Shown one piece after another: positions 25,659 through 34,447 of a stretch of 64,000 nucleotides of DNA. Made by a program: the position numbers and the translations under genes. The DNA is from an uncultured Oscillospiraceae bacterium (GTDB taxonomy: Bacteria > Bacillota > Clostridia > Oscillospirales > Oscillospiraceae), in NCBI GenBank assembly GCA_947624985.1, contig CANQMO010000008.1, positions 35,410 through 99,409 of the forward strand, in the 5' to 3' direction. Position 1 is the first letter of the stretch; every line of letters starts with the position of its first letter. The notes under the pieces are model-generated. The model had not been told where the DNA came from and did no database searches. It was given only the letters and a program-made list of their open reading frames with translations.

Positions 25659-25683
25659 GTACAGGCGGCCATAGAGCTTCTGG
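25659..25683 (+). repeat. right copy of 25-bp direct repeat; residual ctpA 3' end
   Basis: Identical to 18848-18872; in-frame continuation GGC GCT TGA gives VQAAIELLGA*. Confidence 0.95.
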
Positions 25684-25687
25684 GCGC

Positions 25688-25716
25688 TTGACAGGCGGGG
25701 CCCGGATCACTATAAT
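25688..25716 (+). promoter_or_regulatory. greA promoter (consensus)
   Basis: TTGACA-N17-TATAAT; -35 overlaps the residual ctpA stop codon. Confidence 0.8.
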
Positions 25717-25752
25717 ATTCGCGGACTTACAAATCTTGAGGGAGGCAATACG

Positions 25753-26226
25753 ATGGCGGAGACAAAGTACAAGATGAGCCGTGAGCGGTACGAGGAGATC
25801 CAGAAGGAGCTGGATTATCTTCAGACCGTCCGCGAGAAGGAGGTTTCCGAACTCATCAAGGAGGCCAGGAGCTACGGCGACCTTTCGGAGAACAGCGAGT
25901 ATGACGAGGCCAAGACCGAGCAGGGCAAGCTGTATTCCAAGATCGCGGAGATGAAAAATCTGCTGGAGAACGCGGAGATCGTGGAGCACACCCACCGGGC
26001 CGGCGTCGTGGGTATCGGCAGCCGGGTCACGGTGATGGACCTGGAGATGAACGAGCAGCTGGAGTACCAGATCGTGGGCAGCCAGGAGGCCAACCCCATG
26101 ACCGGGCGTATCTCCGACGACTCTCCCTTCGGCAAGGGGCTGATCGGCCACAGGATCGGCGAGACCGTCACCGTGGAAGCGCCCGCCGGGGAACTGAGAT
26201 TCGAGATACTGAACGTCACATTCTGA
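25753..26226 (+). CDS. greA: transcription elongation factor GreA
   Basis: EIQKELDYLQTVREKEVSELIKEARSYGDLSENSEYDEAKTEQGKL. Confidence 0.96.
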   Translation: MAETKYKMSRERYEEIQKELDYLQTVREKEVSELIKEARSYGDLSENSEYDEAKTEQGKLYSKIAEMKNLLENAEIVEHTHRAGVVGIGSRVTVMDLEMNEQLEYQIVGSQEANPMTGRISDDSPFGKGLIGHRIGETVTVEAPAGELRFEILNVTF

Positions 26227-26252
26227 TCTTATACACAGGAAGGAATATAGCT

Positions 26253-27752
26253 ATGAGCCAATATGCGCCGGGGTACCGGACGGAGCCGGAGGGCCTGTCC
26301 GACGAAATGCGCGTGCGCCGGGAGAAGCTTTTCAAGCTCCAGGACGCCGGGCACAACCCGTATCATATCACCAAATTCGACCGCACCCACTTCTCATCCG
26401 ACATCGTGAAGGATTTCGACGCCCTGGAGGAGAAGGACGTGCGGGTAGCCGGGCGCGTTATGGCCAAACGGGTGCAGGGCAAGGCGGGCTTCATGGACCT
26501 ACAGGATGACCGGGGCCGTATCCAGCTTTATGTGAGCGTGAACGATCTGGGGCCGGAGGGTCTGGCGGCGGTCAAGACCTGGGACGTGGGCGACATCGTG
26601 GGGGCGGAGGGCTTCGTGTTCAAGACCCGCACGGAGGCCGTCTCCGTCCATGTGAAGGACATACGGCTCCTCGCCAAGAGCCTGCGGCCCCTGCCGGAGA
26701 AATTCCACGGTCTGACTGACACGGACCAGCGCTACCGCCGCCGGTATCTTGACCTGATCACCAACGGGGAGTCCCGCCGGGTGTTCGAGCTGCGGACCAG
26801 GTTTATCAGCCATATACGCCAGTATCTGGACCAGCGGGGGTATCTGGAGGTGGAGACCCCGGTGCTGGGCACCATCCAGGGCGGCGCCACGGCCCGGCCC
26901 TTCGTCACCCACCACAACACCCTGGACCTGGATATGTACATGCGTATCGCCACAGAGCTGAACCTGAAGCGGCTCATCGTGGGCGGCATGGAGCGGGTCT
27001 ATGAGATCGGGCGGATCTTCCGCAACGAGGGCATGGACACCAAGCACAACCCGGAGTTCACCACGCTGGAGATGTATGAGAGCTACGCCAACTTTGAGAC
27101 CATGATGGACTATGTGGAGGGGATGCTCTCCTCCGCCGCCATGAAGCTGCGGGGCACCTACCATCTCACCTGGGGCGGTAATGAGATCGACATGTCCCCC
27201 GGCTGGCGGCGCATGACCATGATCGACGCGGTGAAGGAATATGCGGGCGTGGACTTCGGCGCCATATCCGGCGACAACGAGGCCGCGGCCGCAGCCAGGG
27301 CCGCCGGGGTGGATATGGACGGGAAGGAGCCCACCTGGGGCAACGCCCTTTACGAGACCTTTGACCAGAAGGTGGAGGAGAGGCTGATCCAGCCCACCTT
27401 TATCACCATGTACCCGGTGGAGGTGTCGCCGCTGGCCAAGCGCAGTCCGGCTGACGGACGGCTGACGGAGCGGTTCGAGGCTTTTATCGGCGCCTGCGAG
27501 ATGGGCAACGCCTTTTCGGAGTTGAACGACCCGCTGGACCAGCGGCTGCGTTTCGAGGCCCAGATGGCCCTGAAGGCCAAGGGCGACGACGAGGCCAGCG
27601 ACATGGACGTGGATTACTGCGAGGCGCTGGAATACGGCATGCCGCCCACAGGCGGTCTGGGCGTGGGCATTGACCGGGCGGTCATGCTCCTGGCGGGCGT
27701 GGACTCCATCCGGGACGTCATCCTGTTCCCGACGATGAAGCCGCAGGACTGA
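26253..27752 (+). CDS. lysS: lysine--tRNA ligase (class II)
   Basis: VAGRVMAKRVQGKAGFMDLQD, FRNEGMDTKHNPEFTTLEMYESYA, GLGVGIDRAVMLLAGVDSIRDVILFPTMKP. Confidence 0.97.
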   Translation: MSQYAPGYRTEPEGLSDEMRVRREKLFKLQDAGHNPYHITKFDRTHFSSDIVKDFDALEEKDVRVAGRVMAKRVQGKAGFMDLQDDRGRIQLYVSVNDLGPEGLAAVKTWDVGDIVGAEGFVFKTRTEAVSVHVKDIRLLAKSLRPLPEKFHGLTDTDQRYRRRYLDLITNGESRRVFELRTRFISHIRQYLDQRGYLEVETPVLGTIQGGATARPFVTHHNTLDLDMYMRIATELNLKRLIVGGMERVYEIGRIFRNEGMDTKHNPEFTTLEMYESYANFETMMDYVEGMLSSAAMKLRGTYHLTWGGNEIDMSPGWRRMTMIDAVKEYAGVDFGAISGDNEAAAAARAAGVDMDGKEPTWGNALYETFDQKVEERLIQPTFITMYPVEVSPLAKRSPADGRLTERFEAFIGACEMGNAFSELNDPLDQRLRFEAQMALKAKGDDEASDMDVDYCEALEYGMPPTGGLGVGIDRAVMLLAGVDSIRDVILFPTMKPQD

Positions 27753-27760
27753 AAAAGGCC

Positions 27761-28897
27761 ATGTCGGAACAGAAAGGCCGGACAGAGCCGGCGGCATACT
27801 TCAGCCTGATGAAGTTCGTGGGTTCGTTTTGTATCGTCGTCTTTTTGCACTATAACGACCACTTTCTGCCGAGGCTGGGCATGGAGAACCCCTTCGCGGG
27901 AAACGCGCTTCTCTGGGATATCTCCCATAACAGCTTTGTGCTGGTGGAGATGTATTTCATCATTTCCGGCGCGCTGTTCGCGTGGGTGTATAAAGACCGG
28001 ATCATAGCCGGGGGGAGGTTCGATCCCTTCATCGGAAAGCGCATTTTGCGTATCTTCCCGCCGGCTGTAATAACGAGCGTTGTCATGTATCTGGGCAACG
28101 CCCTGCTGTATAAGTATAACGGGACGCTTTGGAGCTGCGGGACGCTGGATCTGATGGAGCTGTGTTTCGACGTCCTGTTCGGCGGGAAGCCCGTTTTTGG
28201 CGCCGCCAATACGCTGAACGGCCCCATCTGGTACATAAACGTGCTGATGGTGTGCTATGTTTTCGCCTATATCCTGACGCGCTCTTACAAAAGGCAGCGG
28301 TCCGTTTTCCTTTACGCGCTCCCTATCCTGATCGGCCTGATGATACAGTATTCCGGCGTCGGGTTCGTTATTTGGAACAACTCGGTCGCCCGGGGGCTCA
28401 TAGCGTTTTTCATCGGCGTGCTGCTGGGGATGTTCCTTGCGGTATACCGGGAGAGATTTACCCCGCGAACCTGCCGGCTGATACGGCTGGCGGCCGGTCT
28501 GGAGCTGGCCGCTGCGGTCTTTGTGAGGCTTTGCCCCTGGCACGGACTGCTCATCAAGAACATAGCCAACTTTTATGCGTTTCTGGTATTTCCCAGCGTG
28601 ATCTTCCTGTGCTATGACTGCCATTGGCTGAACAGGCTCTGTTCTACGGGCCTGGTCAGGTGGATGGGGAACATATCCTTTGGCATGTATCTGTGGAACT
28701 TCCCCATCTATCTGGGGCTGCACATGCTGGTGGTCTCCGGCCATATGCCGCTGGACGTCACGTCCGCGCCGTTTTTTATCCTTGTCACGGTCCTGCATCT
28801 GGTCATCGCCAGCGCTTCTTATTATTTGCTGGACCGGAAGCTGGTCGGTAAATTGACGGAGCTGCTGGATAGAGCTCAAATGACGCGGGGGAAATAG
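27761..28897 (+). CDS. acyltransferase family protein (acyltransferase_3, OatA-like membrane domain)
   Basis: Multi-TM; YFIISGALFAWVYKDRI...NGPIWYINVLMVCYVFAYIL...WMGNISFGMYLWNFPIYLG. Confidence 0.8.
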   Translation: MSEQKGRTEPAAYFSLMKFVGSFCIVVFLHYNDHFLPRLGMENPFAGNALLWDISHNSFVLVEMYFIISGALFAWVYKDRIIAGGRFDPFIGKRILRIFPPAVITSVVMYLGNALLYKYNGTLWSCGTLDLMELCFDVLFGGKPVFGAANTLNGPIWYINVLMVCYVFAYILTRSYKRQRSVFLYALPILIGLMIQYSGVGFVIWNNSVARGLIAFFIGVLLGMFLAVYRERFTPRTCRLIRLAAGLELAAAVFVRLCPWHGLLIKNIANFYAFLVFPSVIFLCYDCHWLNRLCSTGLVRWMGNISFGMYLWNFPIYLGLHMLVVSGHMPLDVTSAPFFILVTVLHLVIASASYYLLDRKLVGKLTELLDRAQMTRGK

Positions 28898-28981
28898 AAT
28901 GCGAGGGCTCCCTTTGCGGGAGTCCGGGAGGCGTTACGCGCTTTCCGGGATATCATTGGTGATCGTATAGGAGAGTAGGAT

Positions 28982-30598
28982 ATGAGGAAAAAGCAGGCAG
29001 AGCGCAATTCCAGCCTGGAGCTGCTGCGCATACTTTGCATACTGGCGATCATTGGCGATCATTTTGTAGGGCAATCCGGTATCGCGGAGAGCGGCTCGCT
29101 CCCCGGCGCTTTTTTCTATACGGCGGTCATCAGCCTGTCGCGCGTCGCGTGCAGTGTGTATATCATCATAAGCGCGTGGTTTTTGGTGGACCGGGACGTT
29201 CAGATAAAGAGAGTGTTCCATGTCTGGCTGACCGTCGTGATGTATACGGTCCCGATCATGGCCTATATGTATTATATCGGCCTTGCGGGGAAAGAGGATC
29301 TGCTGCGGGCGCTGCTGCCCGTTGAAGAGAGCCCCCTGTGGTTCGCGGGGTATTATATTCTGCTGATCCTCACATCGCCGGTCCTCAATCTGTTGCTGCG
29401 CAAAGAGAACAGGCGTATCGCCGAATATGTGATATTCGTTTTGCTTGTTCTCAATGTGCTCTATCCGACCATAACGGCGCGGCTGGGATTTTTCTCCAAT
29501 GATCTGTTTGCTCTCATCTTCCTGTATCTTTTGACCGGATACATAAAAAAATACAGGGACGATCTTCCGAACGCAAAAAAATGCATGGCCGTTTTTTTTG
29601 CCGTATGGGGGTCGTTGACGGTACTCCGGGCGCTGGCGCGGATCAACGGCTCTTCCCGGCTCTATATCTGGACGCTGATCGGCGAATATGGGGAGGTCTA
29701 TCGCGCCAGATTACAGACGCTTCCCAATCTGGCGCAGGCATACTGCCTTTTCTTTGCCTTCAAGGGGATAAAGCTGAAGAACTCGAAGCTCATCAATACT
29801 GCGGCCAGCGCCACTCTGGGCGTATATTGCTTCCATCAGGTCCCCGTATGGTATGGCTACCTGTGGAAGAACATTTTTCATACGCCGTTTTTCACCTCGA
29901 TCCTCCATGGGAAGCTGAGGATGCTCTATACACTGGGCAGTATTCTGACGGTGTGGCTGTGCGGGACTGTCATTGAGCTTATCAGAAGCCGCCTTTCCGG
30001 CGCGGTGATCGAATCCAGGGCCTGGTATGGAGCGATGTGCCGGAAGATCGACGACGGACTGCGTTTCAGTATCCCGGAAAACAGCGAGAGCACGGAGAGG
30101 CCATCTTCGCCATCTATGAGGAAGGTCGCAAAGTATGTCCTCATAGGCGCCGTTATATACTTCAGCCTGGTGAACTGCGTGGTCAGAGAGCATTATTGGA
30201 TCCGGCCTCTGAATGCCGATCTTGTACGGGTCGAGGAGCTTGATTTTCATCTGGAAGCGGATGTGGCGTATACTGACGGGCTTTTGACAGGAACGGTCAC
30301 CGTCACGAACGACGGAGAGCCTATCCTGGCGCCGTCCACCGGGGCGCGTCCGATCAATTTGGGTATAAGCGTTGTGGACGCGGACGGGAATATGATCGAA
30401 CAGGACTATTTGCACACCGCTATCAAGAGCGCGGGAATACTGAAAAGCGGTGAGTCCCAGCCGGTGGAAATAGAATTGACGGACCTGGCGGCATATGCCG
30501 CAGAAGGAAACGGCATAAGATTTGAGATCCTACAGGAGAATGTCGGGTGGCTTGACGATACGGCAGTCTACTACTGGTTTGGGGAAGGGACGGAGTGA
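28982..30598 (+). CDS. acyltransferase family protein with C-terminal extracytoplasmic domain
   Basis: RNSSLELLRILCILAIIGDHFVG...SRVACSVYIIISAWFLVDRDV; extra TM at ~380 then beta-rich domain. Confidence 0.8.
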   Translation: MRKKQAERNSSLELLRILCILAIIGDHFVGQSGIAESGSLPGAFFYTAVISLSRVACSVYIIISAWFLVDRDVQIKRVFHVWLTVVMYTVPIMAYMYYIGLAGKEDLLRALLPVEESPLWFAGYYILLILTSPVLNLLLRKENRRIAEYVIFVLLVLNVLYPTITARLGFFSNDLFALIFLYLLTGYIKKYRDDLPNAKKCMAVFFAVWGSLTVLRALARINGSSRLYIWTLIGEYGEVYRARLQTLPNLAQAYCLFFAFKGIKLKNSKLINTAASATLGVYCFHQVPVWYGYLWKNIFHTPFFTSILHGKLRMLYTLGSILTVWLCGTVIELIRSRLSGAVIESRAWYGAMCRKIDDGLRFSIPENSESTERPSSPSMRKVAKYVLIGAVIYFSLVNCVVREHYWIRPLNADLVRVEELDFHLEADVAYTDGLLTGTVTVTNDGEPILAPSTGARPINLGISVVDADGNMIEQDYLHTAIKSAGILKSGESQPVEIELTDLAAYAAEGNGIRFEILQENVGWLDDTAVYYWFGEGTE

Positions 30599-30635
30599 AT
30601 AGCGGGGCGCCCAGCGGAAGCGGAGGCGTCATTCG

Positions 30636-32078
30636 ATGTGGGATATGACAGAGATGAAGGGCGTCAAAGCCCCCTTTCCCTGGGGGCCGTTTTTGAAAAA
30701 GCTGGCGGCCATCGGCATCCCGGTAGCCCTGCAAAACCTGCTGACCACCACGGCCAGCATGGTGGACACCATGATGGTGGCGCCCCTGGGGGAGATGTCC
30801 GTGGGGGCGCTGGGTCTTTGCGCCCAGTTTTCGTCGCTGATGTTCTCCGGATACTGGGGCTTCGTGGGCGGCGGCATGCTGTTCTTTGCCCAGTACTGGG
30901 GCGCGAAGGACGACGAGGGCGTCGAGCGGTCCTATGGCATGACGCTGGTGTGCATGATGACCGTGGCCGTGGCGTTCGGGTGCCTGGCGGTGTTCGCCCC
31001 GGGGGCGGTCATGCGCCTTTATACGGACAAGACGGCCATACAGGATATCGGGGTGCAATACCTGCGTATCGTGGGCTTTGCCTACGTCATGCAGGTGTTC
31101 TCCATGGCCATGAGCAGCCTTCTCCGGGCCACGGAGCGGGTGCGTATCCCCATGACGGCCTCCATCGCGTCGGTGGGGACGAATCTGTTTTTGAACTGGG
31201 TGTTCATCTACGGCCACCTGGGCGCGCCCGCCATGGGCATTCGGGGGGCCGCTCTGGCCACCACCGTTGCCGCGGCGGTGAACCTGCTGGCGATATGCCT
31301 CATGGCCCGCGCCGTGAAGTACCCCTATCTATTCCATGTCCGGGGCCACTTCCGCTGGAGCCGGGAACATCTGAAAAACTACTTTGTCAAGTGCTTTCCC
31401 ATCCTGTGCAACGAGGTGCTCATTGGCGTGGGGAACATGCTCATCAACGTGACGCTGGGCCGCCAGCCAGAGCAGGTCATCGCGGCGCTGGCGGTGTTCC
31501 GGACGCTGGAGGGGCTCATCATCGGATTTTTCGCGGGCTTTTCCAATGCCGCGTCGGTGCTGGTGGGCACCTGTGTGGGCGCGGGGGAGCTGGACACGGC
31601 TTATGAGCGGGCCAAGCGGCTGGTGTATCTTTGCAGCGGCTTCATCCTGTCCGTGGGTCTGTGCGTGCTGGCCCTGCGGCGGCCCATTTTGACGGGCATG
31701 AGCCTTTCCGGAGAGTCCTATACCGTCGGGGTGCGGCTTTTGTCCATCTACATCGCCGTGTCGGTGATCCGCATGGGCAACTGGATACAAAACGACACCT
31801 ACCGGGCCTCCGGGGACGCGGTGACCGGCACGGTGCTGGAGATCCTGTTCATGTACGCGATGGTGCTGCCCTGTGTGCTGGTGAGCGGGTTCGTGCTGAA
31901 GCTGCCCTATTGGGCCATCTTTCTGTGCTGCTACATCGACGAGCCCATCCGCTATGTGCTCATGCAGCGGCATTTCTACTCCGGCAAGTGGGTGCGGCCC
32001 GTGACGGAGCAGGGCATGGCGGCTCTTCCGGCCTTCCGGTCCCGGCATCGTCCCGCGGAGCGGACAGAGGCCCCATGA
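30636..32078 (+). CDS. MATE family efflux transporter
   Basis: IPVALQNLLTTTASMVDTMMVAPLGEMSVGALGLCAQF...FAGFSNAASVLVGTCVGAGE. Confidence 0.92.
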   Translation: MWDMTEMKGVKAPFPWGPFLKKLAAIGIPVALQNLLTTTASMVDTMMVAPLGEMSVGALGLCAQFSSLMFSGYWGFVGGGMLFFAQYWGAKDDEGVERSYGMTLVCMMTVAVAFGCLAVFAPGAVMRLYTDKTAIQDIGVQYLRIVGFAYVMQVFSMAMSSLLRATERVRIPMTASIASVGTNLFLNWVFIYGHLGAPAMGIRGAALATTVAAAVNLLAICLMARAVKYPYLFHVRGHFRWSREHLKNYFVKCFPILCNEVLIGVGNMLINVTLGRQPEQVIAALAVFRTLEGLIIGFFAGFSNAASVLVGTCVGAGELDTAYERAKRLVYLCSGFILSVGLCVLALRRPILTGMSLSGESYTVGVRLLSIYIAVSVIRMGNWIQNDTYRASGDAVTGTVLEILFMYAMVLPCVLVSGFVLKLPYWAIFLCCYIDEPIRYVLMQRHFYSGKWVRPVTEQGMAALPAFRSRHRPAERTEAP

Positions 32079-32120
32079 GCGGCGGCTGACCCGGAACATC
32101 TCCGCTTTTTCTGACAAGCT

Positions 32121-32152
32121 CAAGACCCGGACGTGAATACGTCCGGGTCTTG
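32121..32152. terminator. hairpin between convergent MATE and lacI-type genes
   Basis: CAAGACCCGGACGT-GAAT-ACGTCCGGGTCTTG perfect 14-bp stem. Confidence 0.6.
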
Positions 32153-32181
32153 TCATATGAAAAGGAAGAGATGAACGGGCT

Positions 32182-33186
32182 TTACAGGACTTTGACCGAG
32201 TCGCGCAAAATGAGCTTCACGTCCAGGATGAGCTCCCGCTGATCCTCCGGGATATCATGACCGTTCAGAAGATCCACCAGCCGCTTCGCGGCGAGCTTGC
32301 CCATGATGATGGAGGGGGCCTGCACCACGGTGACGCCGGGGATGGAGATCTGCGCCATCAGATGGTCGTCAAAGCCCACCAGAGAGAGGTCCTCGCCAAT
32401 GCGCACGCCCAGATCCTTTGCCTCGGTCAGGCAGCCCTCGCAGATCAGGTTGTTGCCGGCCACGATAGCGGTAGGGGGGTCGGGGGAGCTCATCAGAGAA
32501 CGGAAAAAGCCTCTGCCGCTGGACTGGTACATCGAGCCGCAGCGGATGTACCGGTCCTCCGGTGCGATACCGTGATCCAGCAGCGCGGTCCGAAAGCCCC
32601 GGAGCCGCTCCGCGCCGACGCAGAGCTTCGTAGTGCCTGTGATCATGGCGATCTTCCGGTGGCCGGCGTCGATGAGCGTCTGCGTGAGCTGATAAGTACC
32701 GCCGAAGTTGTCGGCCATGACGGCGTGCATACCGCTGCCGGGGATATACCGGTCAACGACCACGCAGGGTTTGTTCCACTGCTGAAAGTCGAGAAAATCC
32801 TCCCCGGAGGGGATAATGATGGCGCCGTCGATGAGGGGGTCGAACTTCTGCCGGAACAGGGCCATATCCTCGTGGGGCTCGTCACCGGTGGAGGACACCA
32901 TGGCGTAATAGCCGTGGGATTTCAACGTGGCCTCAATGCCCTGTACGATGCTGGAATAGAAGCTGTTGATGAAGTCCGGAACGACGACCAGCACGATATG
33001 GGTCCGCTTGGTGATCATGGCGGCGGCAACGGGGTTATGGACGAAATGGAGCTCCTCGATAGCCGCCTCCACCTTCCGGCGGGTCGGCAGACTGACGCGA
33101 TCCCGGCCGTTCAGCACGCGAGAGACGGTCGATATCGCCACATTGGCCCTGTTGGCCACGTCTTTTATGGTTACCGGACTGCCCAT
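32182..33186 (-). CDS. LacI family transcriptional regulator
   Basis: MGSPVTIKDVANRANVAISTVSRVLNGRDRVSLPTRRKVEAAIEELHFVHNPVA; periplasmic-binding-like C-terminal domain. Confidence 0.95.
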   Translation of the reverse strand: MGSPVTIKDVANRANVAISTVSRVLNGRDRVSLPTRRKVEAAIEELHFVHNPVAAAMITKRTHIVLVVVPDFINSFYSSIVQGIEATLKSHGYYAMVSSTGDEPHEDMALFRQKFDPLIDGAIIIPSGEDFLDFQQWNKPCVVVDRYIPGSGMHAVMADNFGGTYQLTQTLIDAGHRKIAMITGTTKLCVGAERLRGFRTALLDHGIAPEDRYIRCGSMYQSSGRGFFRSLMSSPDPPTAIVAGNNLICEGCLTEAKDLGVRIGEDLSLVGFDDHLMAQISIPGVTVVQAPSIIMGKLAAKRLVDLLNGHDIPEDQRELILDVKLILRDSVKVL

Positions 33187-33228
33187 AGTATCTAAATCCA
33201 CCACCAAAATACGCATTATCTTTGAATA

Positions 33229-33257
33229 AAAATACCATACGCTCAACCAATTGTCAA
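33229..33257 (-). promoter_or_regulatory. promoter of lacI-type gene
   Basis: Reverse strand TTGACA-N17-TATTTT. Confidence 0.6.
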
Positions 33258-33307
33258 CGGGGGAAACCAGCTTTCCCCGCGGATCGCGGGCAATAGGATG
33301 GAATTGG

Positions 33308-33421
33308 TAAAAACGTTATGATAAATCAACAAAAAACGTTTCGATATTTTATGGACAATTCCAAATTGACAAATAAGAAAAGGGGGAGTATTGTAAAACT
33401 AGCTAGTCGAAACGATTTTAC
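33308..33421 (+). promoter_or_regulatory. promoter of sugar operon with LacI-type operator-like sites
   Basis: TTGACA(33366)-N17-TATTGT(33389); AAAAACGTTATGA, AAAAAACGTTTCGA, TCGAAACGATTTTAC; ACTAGCTAGT palindrome 33398-33407. Confidence 0.55.
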
Positions 33422-33436
33422 ATAGGGGGTCTCATT

Positions 33437-34447
33437 GTGAATATTACCCAGCCGCGTATCCTGGTGGTAGGCAGCTTTGTATTGGATCAGTTTGCGGTGA
33501 CCGGCGTTCTGCCCGAGCTGGGGCAGACGGTGCTGGGGCGCGGTTACAGGACCTCGCCCGGCGGGAAGGGCGCCAATCAGGCCGTGCAGCTGGCGCGCCT
33601 GGGCGCGCGCGTGACGATGGTCGGCAAGGTGGGCCGCGACATCAATGGCGGCGTGCTGCGCGGCGCCTGTGAGCGGGAGGGCGTCGATGTGAGCCATGTG
33701 ATGGTCGACCCGGAGGAGGCCTCCGGCTGCGGGTTCATCATCCTGAAGGAGGATGAGGATGGACAGCGGCAAAACTGTATCATCGTCCTGCCCGGCTCCA
33801 ATATGACGATCACCAGGGAGGACGTGGCCTTTCTCCGGCAGGAGATAGGCGGCTATGATATGGTGCTGCTCCAGCTGGAGATCCCGATGGAGGTCAACCG
33901 GTTCGTGGTCGAGTGTGCCCATGCGGCCGGCGTGCCGGTCATGCTCAACCCGGCGCCCAGCGACAGCATCCCCCCGGAGATCCTGCAAAAGCTGACGTAC
34001 ATATCGCCCAATGAGACGGAGGCAGCGGCTCTGACAGGGGGAGAGAAGCTGCGGGACGCGAACGGCCTGGACCCGGACAGGGTGATGTCCGCGGCGGCGG
34101 CGCTCATGCGGACGGGCGCGGAGAACGTCATCATCACGCTGGGGGAAGACGGCGCCTGTTTCGCCGGCGGGGGCAGGAGCTTTATCCAGCCCTGCGTCAG
34201 CGGCGTCACCGCGGTGGACCCCACGGCGGCCGGAGACTCCTTCGTAGGTTCGTTCTGCTACGCCAAATGTATAGGGATGCCGGACGAGGCGGCGGTGATC
34301 TTCGCCAGCCACGCGGCGGCCATCACCGTGTCGGCGGCCGGGTCCATGCCGTCGCTGCCGGATCTGGCGGCGGTGAAGGCTCTGCTGGAGAGCAGAGGCC
34401 TCTCATTTGAACAGCTTTGCGGGAGGGAAGATCATGCCGAGGACTGA
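33437..34447 (+). CDS. PfkB family sugar kinase (ribokinase-like)
   Basis: VVGSFVLDQFAVTGVLPELGQTVLGRGYRTSPGGKGANQAVQLARLGARVTMVGKVGRD...DPTAAGDSFVGSF. Confidence 0.94.
   Translation: MNITQPRILVVGSFVLDQFAVTGVLPELGQTVLGRGYRTSPGGKGANQAVQLARLGARVTMVGKVGRDINGGVLRGACEREGVDVSHVMVDPEEASGCGFIILKEDEDGQRQNCIIVLPGSNMTITREDVAFLRQEIGGYDMVLLQLEIPMEVNRFVVECAHAAGVPVMLNPAPSDSIPPEILQKLTYISPNETEAAALTGGEKLRDANGLDPDRVMSAAAALMRTGAENVIITLGEDGACFAGGGRSFIQPCVSGVTAVDPTAAGDSFVGSFCYAKCIGMPDEAAVIFASHAAAITVSAAGSMPSLPDLAAVKALLESRGLSFEQLCGREDHAED

Larger units (their letters stand above)
18848..25683. mobile_element. putative genomic island (GntR / HpaI aldolase / FAD oxidoreductase / TRAP transporter) inserted into the ctpA 3' end
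   Basis: Bounded by 25-bp exact direct repeats; right repeat preserves the ctpA frame and a stop (VQAAIELLGA*); visibly lower GC in 20.9-25.4 kb; no integrase seen. Confidence 0.65.

Noticed and set aside
25493-25777. 94-aa plus-strand ORF between dctM and greA
   Set aside because: Runs through a terminator hairpin, the 25-bp repeat and the greA promoter; no RBS or domain.
26499-27797. 432-aa minus-strand ORF antisense to lysS
   Set aside because: His/Gln-rich antisense translation, lysS fully explains the region.
32121-32152. Perfect 14-bp inverted repeat as a possible att or IS end
   Set aside because: Located between convergent genes, so most simply a bidirectional transcription terminator; no matching copy was noticed at the other end of the sugar operon.
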